The translations under genes and the position numbers were made by a program. A DNA stretch of 64,000 nt, from positions 62,001 through 126,000 of the forward strand of contig NZ_KZ559474.1 of the NCBI RefSeq assembly GCF_002850745.1. Reading direction: 5' to 3'. Under the pieces are notes generated by a model that ran no database searches, was not told the DNA's origin, and saw only the letters and a list, made by a program, of their open reading frames with translations. Every line of letters starts with the position of its first letter. Position 1 is the first letter of the stretch. Positions 56,841 through 63,642 of the stretch are shown piece after piece. This DNA is from Nonomuraea indica. Lineage in GTDB: Bacteria > Actinomycetota > Actinomycetes > Streptosporangiales > Streptosporangiaceae.

Positions 56841-58123
56841 TGGAGTCGGGGAGGCGGGCCAGAGCGCAGGTTGCGCGACTGGACCTCAGTCCCGCCCAGG
56901 TTGCGGTGCTGGACGGTCAGGCGCACGCCGCCCGCGCGTTGTGGAACCTGCTGCACGAGTACTTCACCTTCCGGCAGGGCCGTTTTGCGTCCTTGAAGGA
57001 ATGCGATGAGGCGATCCGGGCGGCCCGCAAGGAGATCGACTGGCTGGGGCGGCTCCCGGCTCAGGCCGCCCAGGCGGTGTTGAAGACCTACCGGCAGGCG
57101 TGGGCGAACTTCTTCAACCCCGGGCATCCCGCCGGACGGCCCGCGTTCAAGGCCCGGTTGCGGTCGAGGATGGCTGTCGATGTCCCCCAGGCCCGCGACT
57201 TGCAGATCAAGCGGGTCAACCGCCGGTGGGGCGCGGTCAACCTCCCGAAAGCGGGCCGGGCCCGTTTCCGGTGGACCAAGGACCTGCCCGGCGTCACCCT
57301 GGGCGGCCCTGCCGGGCGGATCACCGGAGCGCGGCTGGTCAAGGACGCATTCGGCTGGTCCATCGTGTTCCGCACCGATACCGTGGTTGCCTCGCCCGCC
57401 CGGCACGCCGGGCCCGAGGTGGGGATCGACCGGGGCGTCAAGGTCGCGCTGGCGTTGTCCGACGGCACCAGCCGCGAGCATGGGCCGTGGCTGTCGGCCG
57501 GCGAGCGGCAGCGGCTGCGCCGGTTGGAGAAGAAGGCGGCCCGGCAGAAAGAGGCCCGGCACAAAGCGGCGGGCGTGACGGAAAGATCGCGTGCCAAGCG
57601 GCTGATCCGTACCTATGACCAGATCAGACGGCTGCGCGCGATAGCCAAGCGCCGGGCCGTCGACTGGCAGCACCAGACCACCACCGAACTCGCGCGCACC
57701 TTCAGCGTGATCAAGGTGGAGGACTTGCGGATCACCAACATGATCCGTTCCGCGAAGGGCACCGTCGAGGTGCCCGGTAAGAACGTTGCGGCCAAAGCCG
57801 GGCTGAATCGGGCGATCAGCGAGCAAGCCTGGGGCCGGACCGTCACCCTGCTGGAATACAAGAGCTGGGATCGGGGCGGGCGGGTTGTGAAGGTCTGCGC
57901 GCCGGGAACCTCGCAGACCTGCCACCGGTGCGGGCGCCGCGAGGCGGCCAACCGGGAAACCCGAGCGGTGTTCGCCTGCAAGAACCCGGCCTGCGGCTGG
58001 ATCGGCCACGCGGATACCAACGCGGCCATCAACATCGCAAACGCCGACGGAACGCCGGTGTCAGGACGTGGAGACCTCGGGGCTACCCGGTCTGCGAAGC
58101 GTCAACCCCCGCGCGCCGCTTGA
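56840..58123 (+). CDS. tnpB: TnpB RNA-guided endonuclease (IS605 orfB family)
   Basis: 427 residues from GTG 56840; ATGs at 56801 and 56807 are possible. Helical N-terminal region (ARLDLSPAQVAVLDGQ) is followed by RuvC motifs: GIDRGVKVALAL (Asp), VIKVEDLRI (Glu) and IGHADTNAAINIA (Asp). A four-Cys zinc finger TCHRCGRR and CKNPACGW lies between the second and third. All catalytic residues are present, so it could be active with its guide RNA even though tnpA is lost. Family members cut target-site DNA next to a TAM guided by omega RNA. Confidence 0.9.
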   Translation: MESGRRARAQVARLDLSPAQVAVLDGQAHAARALWNLLHEYFTFRQGRFASLKECDEAIRAARKEIDWLGRLPAQAAQAVLKTYRQAWANFFNPGHPAGRPAFKARLRSRMAVDVPQARDLQIKRVNRRWGAVNLPKAGRARFRWTKDLPGVTLGGPAGRITGARLVKDAFGWSIVFRTDTVVASPARHAGPEVGIDRGVKVALALSDGTSREHGPWLSAGERQRLRRLEKKAARQKEARHKAAGVTERSRAKRLIRTYDQIRRLRAIAKRRAVDWQHQTTTELARTFSVIKVEDLRITNMIRSAKGTVEVPGKNVAAKAGLNRAISEQAWGRTVTLLEYKSWDRGGRVVKVCAPGTSQTCHRCGRREAANRETRAVFACKNPACGWIGHADTNAAINIANADGTPVSGRGDLGATRSAKRQPPRAA

Positions 58124-58178
58124 CCACGACGCGACGGGAGAATCTCGGGCCTTCACTTCAGGCCGGGGAGGAGTTCAA
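58070..58178 (+). ncRNA. Likely omega (right-end) RNA scaffold of the TnpB element
   Basis: The tnpB 3' end and the following right end fold into a stem CTCGGGCCT/AGGCCGGGG and finish GGAGGAGTTCAA. In this family the omega RNA overlaps the tnpB end and continues into flanking DNA as guide; the guide would begin around 58178 in the interrupted gene. Exact ends are not determinable. Confidence 0.45.
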
Positions 58179-58557
58179 AACATCAAGCCGTACGCCAAGG
58201 ACGGCACCCCGCTGACCGACGTCTACCTCTACGACCAGAACGGCCGGCCGCTCACCACCGACCCGGAGGCGCACGGCTACACGGTGAACCGGGCGTGCGG
58301 CGAGCCGATACTCAACCGCTACCCGCTACCCGCTGCCCCTGGTCGAGCACGCCTCGCCCGAGTCCGGCGGCACCCAGGGCCCGCCGTGCCCGACGGCCGA
58401 CCCGGCGGCGACGGCCGGACCCTCGCAGGTGCCCGTGCCCACCGCCGTCGCCAGCGAGGCGCCGTCCCCAGAGTCGTCTCCGGAGACGTCTCCCGAGCTC
58501 TCGCCCGAGTCGTTCCGCGAGTCGCCCGGCAGGCCGTCTCCGAAGCCGTCCCGCTGA
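58178..58557 (+). pseudogene. 3' fragment of the disrupted HAAS membrane protein gene, with a 7-bp frameshift
   Basis: Encodes NIKPYAKDGTPLTDVYLYDQ then NGRPLTTD in one frame, a C-terminal extracytoplasmic pattern I know from HAAS-type proteins. At 58318-58331 GCTACCC is duplicated (7 bp), which changes the frame; removing one copy restores reading to LPLVEHASPESGG and a Ser/Pro-rich end at TGA 58555. Two independent lesions thus inactivate the gene. Confidence 0.75.
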
Positions 58558-58604
58558 CGGGTCGCAGGCCGGTGCCGGGCCGCGGATCGGGCACCATCGA
58601 AGGC

Positions 58605-59399
58605 ATGAGCTTCGTTCCCCCCGGCACCGGCTGGCCCGAGGACCCGGCGACCGACGAGACGCCGGTCGCCCACGACCCCGCGGACGTGCGCCGCCTCGCG
58701 GCCACCAGTCACACCCTCGCGGAGCTCACCGCGCGGCAGTCGGTCTGCCGCGCCTGTCCCCGCCTGGTGGCCTGGCGCGAGGAGGTCGCCCAGGTGAGGC
58801 GGCGCGCGTTCGCGGACGAGACCTACTGGGGCCGCCCGGTCCCCGGCTGGGGCGACGAGCGCCCGCGCCTGCTCGTCGCGGGCCTCGCCCCGGCCGCCCA
58901 CGGCGGCAACCGGACGGGCCGCATCTTCACCGGTGACCGCAGCGGCGACTGGCTGTTCGCCTCGCTGCACCGCTGCGGCCTGGCCGCCCAGGAGACCAGC
59001 ACGCACGCCGGAGACGGGCAGCGGCTCGTCGGCGCCCGGATGGTGGCCTCGGTGCGCTGCGCGCCGCCCGCCAACAAGCCCGCCCCCGACGAGAAGGCGG
59101 CCTGCTTCCCGTGGCTGGCCCGCGAGGTCGCGCTGGTCGCCCCGTCGGTCCGGGTCGTCGTCGCGCTCGGGGGCTACGCCTGGCAGGCCCTGTGGCCGGC
59201 GTTGAGGGAGGCGGGATACGCCCTGCCGCGCAGCCGCCCGCCGTTCGGCCACGGCGCCGAGGTCGTCCTCTCGTACGGGGACACGCCCGTCACCCTGCTC
59301 GGCTGCTACCACCCGAGCCAGCAGAACACCTTCACCGGCCGGGTGACCGCCGCGATGCTCGACGACGTCTTCACCAGGGCGGCTCACCTCATGGTGTGA
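58605..59399 (+). CDS. Uracil-DNA glycosylase, family 5-like (UdgB)
   Basis: 264 residues. VCRACPRLVAWREEVA and VASVRCAPPANKPAPDE carry the four Fe-S Cys positions; LLVAGLAPAAHGGNRTGRIFTGD is motif A with Ala where families 1-4 have a polar catalytic residue, typical of UdgB; LGCYHPSQQNTFTG is motif B. Removes uracil or other deaminated bases from DNA. ATG 58605 is chosen. It follows the broken HAAS gene and precedes ndh. Confidence 0.88.
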   Translation: MSFVPPGTGWPEDPATDETPVAHDPADVRRLAATSHTLAELTARQSVCRACPRLVAWREEVAQVRRRAFADETYWGRPVPGWGDERPRLLVAGLAPAAHGGNRTGRIFTGDRSGDWLFASLHRCGLAAQETSTHAGDGQRLVGARMVASVRCAPPANKPAPDEKAACFPWLAREVALVAPSVRVVVALGGYAWQALWPALREAGYALPRSRPPFGHGAEVVLSYGDTPVTLLGCYHPSQQNTFTGRVTAAMLDDVFTRAAHLMV

Positions 59400-59416
59400 T
59401 GAATCGCATTCATCAC
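59396..59416. promoter_or_regulatory. Perfect palindrome at the udg stop / ndh promoter region
   Basis: GTGATGAAT and ATTCATCAC flank CGC. It overlaps the stop codon of the glycosylase gene and lies about 33 bases before the Rex site of ndh. It might be an operator or a short bidirectional hairpin. Confidence 0.5.
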
Positions 59417-59448
59417 GCAGTGGAGTTCCATCCCGCCGGGACGTAAGC

Positions 59449-59466
59449 TTGTGAATGCTTTCACAA
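59449..59466. promoter_or_regulatory. Rex operator (ROP) upstream of the NADH dehydrogenase gene
   Basis: TTGTGAA-TGCT-TTCACAA matches the inverted-repeat consensus of the NADH/NAD+-sensing repressor Rex exactly. It is centred about 27 bases before ATG 59484. In Streptomyces, Rex represses ndh and cydABCD when NADH is low; the match predicts redox control here. The rex gene is not in the window. Confidence 0.85.
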
Positions 59467-59483
59467 ACGAGGATGGGCCTCAG

Positions 59484-60800
59484 ATGAACAAGCGCATTGT
59501 GATCGTGGGCGGCGGCTACGTCGGCCTCTACACCGCACTCCGACTCCAGAAGACCCTCCGCCGCGAGCTGCGCGACGGCTCCGTCAGCATCACGATCATC
59601 GACCCCCAGTCCTACATGACCTACCAGCCGTTCCTCCCCGAGGCGGCCGCCGGCAACCTGTCACCTCGGCATCTCGTCGCGCCGCTGCGCCGGGTGCTGC
59701 CCAAGGTGGAGATCCTCAACGGCCACGTCACCAAGGTCCACCACGGCGAGCGGACCGTCACCTTCCAGCCGGCCGAGGGCGAGGAGCGCGAGCTCGCCTA
59801 CGACGTTCTCGTCATGGCCGCGGGCTCGATCTCGCGCACGCTGCCGATCCCCGGCCTCACCGACATCGGCATCGGCTTCAAGACCGTGGGCGAGGCCATC
59901 GCGCTGCGCAACCGCGTCCTGCACCTGCTCGACGTGGCCGAGTCCACCGAGGACCCCGAGGTGCGCCGCCGCGCGCTGACGTTCGTGGTCGTGGGCGCCG
60001 GGTTCGCGGGCGTCGAGGCGCTGGCCGAGCTGGAGGACATGGCCAAGGACTCCACGCGCTACTACCGCAACATCGAGCCGTCCGACCTGCGCTGGGTGCT
60101 CGTCGAGGCCACCGACCGGGTGCTGCCCGAGGTCGGCCCGGAGATGGGCAAGTGGACGCTGGAGCAACTCCGCGAGCGCGGCATCGAGGTCAAGCTGGAG
60201 ACGCGCCTGGAGTCCTGCGTCGGCGGCCACGTCGTGCTCTCCGACGGCACGGAGTTCGACGCCGACACCCTGGTCTGGACGGCCGGCGTCAAGCCCAGCA
60301 CGATCGTCAACTCCACCGACCTGCCGCTCGACGAGCGCGGCCGGGTCAAGACCACGGCGGCGCTGACCGTCGCGGGCGTCAAGGGCGCCTTCGCCGCCGG
60401 TGACATCGCGGGCGTGCCCGACGTGACCAACCCGGGCCAGTACTGCGCGCCCAACGCGCAGCACGCGGTGCGCCAGGCCAAGGTGCTCGCCGACAACATC
60501 GTCCGCCACCTGCGCGGTGAGCAACTGGTCGACTACCGCCACAAGTATGTCGGATCGGTCGCCGGACTCGGCCTGCACCAGGGCGTGGCCAACGTCTACG
60601 GCGTCAAGCTTCGCGGATTCCCTGCGTGGTTCATGCACCGGACCTACCATCTGTCGCGGGTGCCGACGCTCAACCGGAAGGTCCGTGTCGTCGTCGACTG
60701 GACCCTCGCGCTGTTCTTCAAGCGGGAGACGATCTCGCTCGGCGAGGTCGAACACCCGCGTGACGGCTTCAGGGCCGCCGTGGCGACGACACGCCGCTAG
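59484..60800 (+). CDS. ndh: Type II NADH dehydrogenase (NAD(P)/FAD-dependent oxidoreductase)
   Basis: 438 residues. FAD motif RIVIVGGGYVGLYTALRL at the N-terminus, YDVLVMAAGS, NAD motif FVVVGAGFAGVEALAEL near 165 and ATGxDxA-like FAAGDIAGVP near 310. C-terminal hydrophobic WTLALFFKRE probably anchors it to the membrane. Transfers electrons from NADH to quinone without proton pumping. Start ATG 59484 rather than GTG 59451, which lies inside the Rex operator. Confidence 0.92.
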   Translation: MNKRIVIVGGGYVGLYTALRLQKTLRRELRDGSVSITIIDPQSYMTYQPFLPEAAAGNLSPRHLVAPLRRVLPKVEILNGHVTKVHHGERTVTFQPAEGEERELAYDVLVMAAGSISRTLPIPGLTDIGIGFKTVGEAIALRNRVLHLLDVAESTEDPEVRRRALTFVVVGAGFAGVEALAELEDMAKDSTRYYRNIEPSDLRWVLVEATDRVLPEVGPEMGKWTLEQLRERGIEVKLETRLESCVGGHVVLSDGTEFDADTLVWTAGVKPSTIVNSTDLPLDERGRVKTTAALTVAGVKGAFAAGDIAGVPDVTNPGQYCAPNAQHAVRQAKVLADNIVRHLRGEQLVDYRHKYVGSVAGLGLHQGVANVYGVKLRGFPAWFMHRTYHLSRVPTLNRKVRVVVDWTLALFFKRETISLGEVEHPRDGFRAAVATTRR

Positions 60801-60890
60801 CCCGGCTCTGTGGCGGCTCAGCAGCGCCCCGGTGCCCTCGCGCCGGGGCGTTCCGGTGCCCGCGATCTTCGGACGAGAGGGGATCCACGG

Positions 60891-61403
60891 GTGGGGCTCT
60901 CAGCGGTGACCGTGCTCGGCGTCGACCGGCCCGGCGTCATCGCCGCGGTCACCGGTTCGCTCGCCGGGTGCGGGGCGAACATCCAGGACTCGACGATGAC
61001 GCTGCTCGGCGGGCACGTCGCGATGATGTTACTGGTGTCGGGCGACCTCAGCCCGGAGGACCTGCTGCGGCGGGTGAGCGCTCCCGACCTGGTGGTGACG
61101 GCCTCGGCCGTCGACGCGCGCCGGCACTTCGGCTCCCCGCCCACCGGGCGCGGCCACGTGCTGACCGTCCACGGGCCGGACCGGCCGGGCATCCTCGCCG
61201 CGATCAGCGCCGAGCTCGCCGGGGTCGGCGGCCACATCACCGGCATGAGCAGCCGGCTGACCGGCCGCCTGTACGTGCTGATCGCCGACGTGGAGCTGCC
61301 GGCCGAGGTGGACGTGGCGGGCCTGGCGGCCCGGCTCGCCGCCGTGGGCGCCGGTCTTGACAGCGAAATCACTTTGCGTCGTGTGGAAACTCACATGCTG
61401 TGA
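60891..61403 (+). CDS. Tandem ACT-domain protein (GcvR-like)
   Basis: 170 residues made of two ACT domains: VTVLGVDRPGVIAAVTGSLAG with NIQDSTMTLLGGHVAMMLL, then VLTVHGPDRPGILAAISAELAG with HITGMSSRLTGRLYVLIADV. ACT pairs bind small ligands, often amino acids. GAGAGGGG lies about 9 bases before GTG 60891. A TTA codon (61029-61031) encodes one of the Leu in AMMLLV. Next gene is the UAA-anticodon tRNA. Confidence 0.88.
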   Translation: MGLSAVTVLGVDRPGVIAAVTGSLAGCGANIQDSTMTLLGGHVAMMLLVSGDLSPEDLLRRVSAPDLVVTASAVDARRHFGSPPTGRGHVLTVHGPDRPGILAAISAELAGVGGHITGMSSRLTGRLYVLIADVELPAEVDVAGLAARLAAVGAGLDSEITLRRVETHML

Positions 61404-61435
61404 AGGCCCGGTGAAAACCGCGCGGGTACGCTCCG

Positions 61436-61633
61436 TTACCTGCAGTCGTCCGAGCAGGGAAAACGCGACGTACTACACATAAGCGGTTGCCAGAAACGCA
61501 AGATCCCGTCACCATCGAAGCCGATGCCTCCGAACCCCGGTCCTTTCAGCACCATCGGGACCAAGGGCGTTGTCCCTGGACAGAGTGCCAGGAGCCCTAT
61601 CACTTCATCGCAGGCTTCACAGTTGTGACGCAT
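61436..61633 (-). CDS. Possible small Cys-rich peptide, unsupported by codon bias
   Basis: 65 codons starting MRHNCEACDEVIGLLALCPG and ending CSTSRFPCSDDCR; eight Cys. GAGGAG lies about 14 bases upstream of ATG. Third positions are not GC-rich, unlike every neighbour, so it may not be translated. It fills most of the 281-base gap 61404-61684, which otherwise shows no gene. Recorded because the composition is distinctive. Confidence 0.2.
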   Translation of the reverse strand: MRHNCEACDEVIGLLALCPGTTPLVPMVLKGPGFGGIGFDGDGILRFWQPLMCSTSRFPCSDDCR

Positions 61634-61684
61634 GATGCGAAGTTGTGCTCCTCGGGAGCATGGTCCGTTTCGTATGATTGCGGC

Positions 61685-61757
61685 GCCCCCGTAGCCCAAT
61701 GGCAGAGGCAAACCCCTTAAAAGGGTTGACGTGCGGGTTCGAATCCCGCCGGGGGCA
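61685..61757 (+). tRNA. Class I-shaped tRNA with anticodon TAA (UUA reader)
   Basis: 73 bases with perfect acceptor GCCCCCG/CGGGGGC, D-arm with GG, anticodon stem AACCC/GGGTT around CTTAAAA (U33, anticodon TAA), five-base variable loop GACGT, T-arm GCGGG-TTCGAAT-CCCGC and discriminator A. TATGAT (61673-61678) is a likely -10. Bacterial Leu tRNAs have a long variable arm; this one does not, so isotype is uncertain. CCA is not encoded. Confidence 0.8.
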
Positions 61758-61877
61758 CGCACGTCCACCCTCGGAAATGGACCCTGTTTTCGACGCCGCT
61801 GACGCCGGGAACTTCCCTGGTGTCACGTTCGTTGTGCTCGCGATGACGTCTCGAACCTACATAGATCTGGGCGCGAG

Positions 61878-61906
61878 TTGACCTAGGCGGTGACCGGTCC
61901 AATAGG
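61878..61906 (+). promoter_or_regulatory. Likely promoter of the Bax1-I gene
   Basis: TTGACC (61878-61883) and AATAGG (61901-61906) are 17 bases apart, ending 20 bases before ATG 61927. Confidence 0.45.
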
Positions 61907-61926
61907 CTCGGCCACAGGAGGCAGCG

Positions 61927-62721
61927 ATGGAGAGCAAGAACCCCGTTTTCAGCAGGTCGCGGCAGCAGTCCGGTGGTTGGGGAGCGCCCGCCCCCACGCC
62001 TGACCAGCTGCAGCGCATGTACGACAGCCCGTCGTACGCACCCCCGGCCCAGCCGGCATACCGGACGATGACGCTCGACGATGTCGTGGTCCGCGGGTTC
62101 ATCACCCTCGGCGCGCTCGTCGCGGCCGCCGCCGCCGCGTGGTACTTCGAGGTCCCCATGGCGGTGGCCGTCGGCTCGGCCCTCGTCGCGCTGGTCCTCG
62201 GCCTGGTCGCGTCGTTCAAGCAGAGCACCAACCCCGCGCTCATCCTCGCCTACGCGGTCTTCGAGGGTGTGTTCCTGGGGGCGCTCAGCTCCCTGTTCCA
62301 GTCGATGTTCGGCAACAACATCGTGCTCCAGGCGGTGCTGGGCACGGCCTTCGCCTTCGGCGCGATGCTGACCGTCTACTCACTGCGGATCGTGCGGGTC
62401 ACGTCCAAGATGGTCAAGTACGTGATGGGCGCCGCCATCGCGGCACTGGGCCTCGTCCTGGTCAACCTGATCCTCGGCTTCTTCGTCCCCGGTGGGCTCG
62501 GCCTGCGGACCGACTCCCCGATCGGCTGGGTCTTCAGCATCGCGATGATCCTGATCGGGTGCTTCTTCCTGCTCCTCGACTTCGACGCGATCGAGCAGGG
62601 CGTCAAGCAGGGCGCTCCGGAGAAGTTCGCCTGGCAGTGCGTCTTCGGGCTCACGCTCACCCTCGTGTGGATCTACATCGAGGTGCTGCGCTTCATCAGC
62701 TACTTCACCAGCAGCGACTGA
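61927..62721 (+). CDS. Bax inhibitor-1/YccA family membrane protein
   Basis: 264 residues. A soluble Pro/Ser-rich N-terminus of about 55 residues is followed by seven hydrophobic helices. Family features include STNPALILAYAVFEGVFLGALS, and LLDFDAIEQGVKQGAPEKFAW with the C-terminal Asp pair of the BI-1 pH-sensing site. AGGAGG lies 5 bases upstream of ATG. Probably a Ca2+/H+ leak channel, from family knowledge. Confidence 0.9.
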   Translation: MESKNPVFSRSRQQSGGWGAPAPTPDQLQRMYDSPSYAPPAQPAYRTMTLDDVVVRGFITLGALVAAAAAAWYFEVPMAVAVGSALVALVLGLVASFKQSTNPALILAYAVFEGVFLGALSSLFQSMFGNNIVLQAVLGTAFAFGAMLTVYSLRIVRVTSKMVKYVMGAAIAALGLVLVNLILGFFVPGGLGLRTDSPIGWVFSIAMILIGCFFLLLDFDAIEQGVKQGAPEKFAWQCVFGLTLTLVWIYIEVLRFISYFTSSD

Positions 62722-62748
62722 CCGGGCACGTCGCCCCGCTGCTGCGCA

Positions 62749-62773
62749 GGGCCCCGCCGACCCGGCGGGGCCC
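62749..62773 (+). terminator. Terminator after the Bax1-I gene
   Basis: GGGCCCCGCCG pairs with CGGCGGGGCCC around a 3-base loop and is followed by TTCT. Confidence 0.75.
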
Positions 62774-62887
62774 TTCTGCTTGCCGGGAGATCAACAGTTC
62801 GTAACGAATTGGTGGCGAGTTGGGGGTTGCGATTCCGGATGAGGTGTTGCAGTGTCAAGCAAAGGACCTTATTCCGTGGAGGTGCCC

Positions 62888-63121
62888 ATGTCCTTGAACC
62901 ACTCACCGGAGACGCAGACCAAACTGATCGCAAGGGTCCCGGCGATAACGGGACGCGAACTCCCCGAGTGGTTCCAAGCCATCGACAACGGCCCAAGCTT
63001 CCTGCGATGTGACGAGCGGGCCAACTGGCTCGCCGACGAGCACGGGCTGACCCACGGCTACGCCGCCGCGATCGTCCACGAGCACGAGCGGCACCGCCGC
63101 AACCGCATGGGCTTCATCTAG
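62888..63121 (+). CDS. DUF4287 family small protein
   Basis: 77 residues beginning MSLNHSPETQTKLIARVP; the centre TGRELPEWFQAID and the end LADEHGLTHGYAAAIVHEH are typical of DUF4287, function unknown. GTGGAGG at 62876-62882 decides ATG 62888 over the GTG at 62852. Stand-alone gene with an AT-richer leader of about 110 bases. Confidence 0.85.
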   Translation: MSLNHSPETQTKLIARVPAITGRELPEWFQAIDNGPSFLRCDERANWLADEHGLTHGYAAAIVHEHERHRRNRMGFI

Positions 63122-63175
63122 AGCCCGCCCTGCCCACGCGCCCGTGCTCCGGCACGGGCGCGTCATCATGGGGCC

Positions 63176-63586
63176 ATGGATCTGGACAGAGCGAGAGAGT
63201 TCCTCCGCGGCAGCCACCACGCGGTCCTGCTGACCCGGCACGCCGACGGCCGGCCGCAGATGTCGCCGGTGGTGGTGGGCGTGGACGCGGAGGGGTTCCT
63301 GGTGGTCAGCAGCAGGGAGACGGCGGTCAAGACACGGAACGCCCGCCGCGACCCGCAGGTGTCCGTCTGCGCCTTCACGGACGCCTTCTTCGGCGACTGG
63401 GTGCAGGTGGACGGCACGGCGGAGGTCGTCGCGCTGCCCGAGGCGATGGACCACCTGGTCTCCTACTACCGCGACATCTCGGGCGAGCATCCCGACTGGG
63501 ACGACTACCGGGCGGCCATGGTGCGCGAGCGCCGGGTCGTCATCCGCATCGCCCCGCACCGGGCCGGCCCCGACGTCCACGGCTGA
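63176..63586 (+). CDS. PPOX-class flavin/F420-dependent oxidoreductase
   Basis: 136-residue split beta-barrel protein: AVLLTRHADGRPQMSPVVVGVD and FLVVSSRETAVKTRNARRDPQVSV match the cofactor-binding region; FFGDWVQVDGTAEVV follows. Actinobacterial members often use F420H2; which cofactor is used here is not decided by sequence reading. ATG 63176. Confidence 0.85.
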   Translation: MDLDRAREFLRGSHHAVLLTRHADGRPQMSPVVVGVDAEGFLVVSSRETAVKTRNARRDPQVSVCAFTDAFFGDWVQVDGTAEVVALPEAMDHLVSYYRDISGEHPDWDDYRAAMVRERRVVIRIAPHRAGPDVHG

Positions 63587-63642
63587 CCCCGCCGGCGCCG
63601 ACCGGGCGCGGCACGTCCGCGCGGCGCCCGGTCAGGCGAACG

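Larger units (their letters stand above)
56660..58178 (+). mobile_element. IS200/IS605-type element with intact tnpB and internally deleted tnpA
   Basis: Contains a leftward tnpA remnant (56695-56840), rightward tnpB (56840-58123) and a right end with a stem-loop ending GGGGAGGAGTTCAA near 58177, typical of this family. The left boundary is uncertain (56640-56700). IS605-type elements make no target duplication and none is seen. It is inserted in a HAAS-type gene. Confidence 0.8.

Noticed and set aside
61617..61902. Antisense ORFs crossing the tRNA at 61685
   Set aside because: These encode the well-known type of spurious peptide produced by translating tRNA genes backwards.
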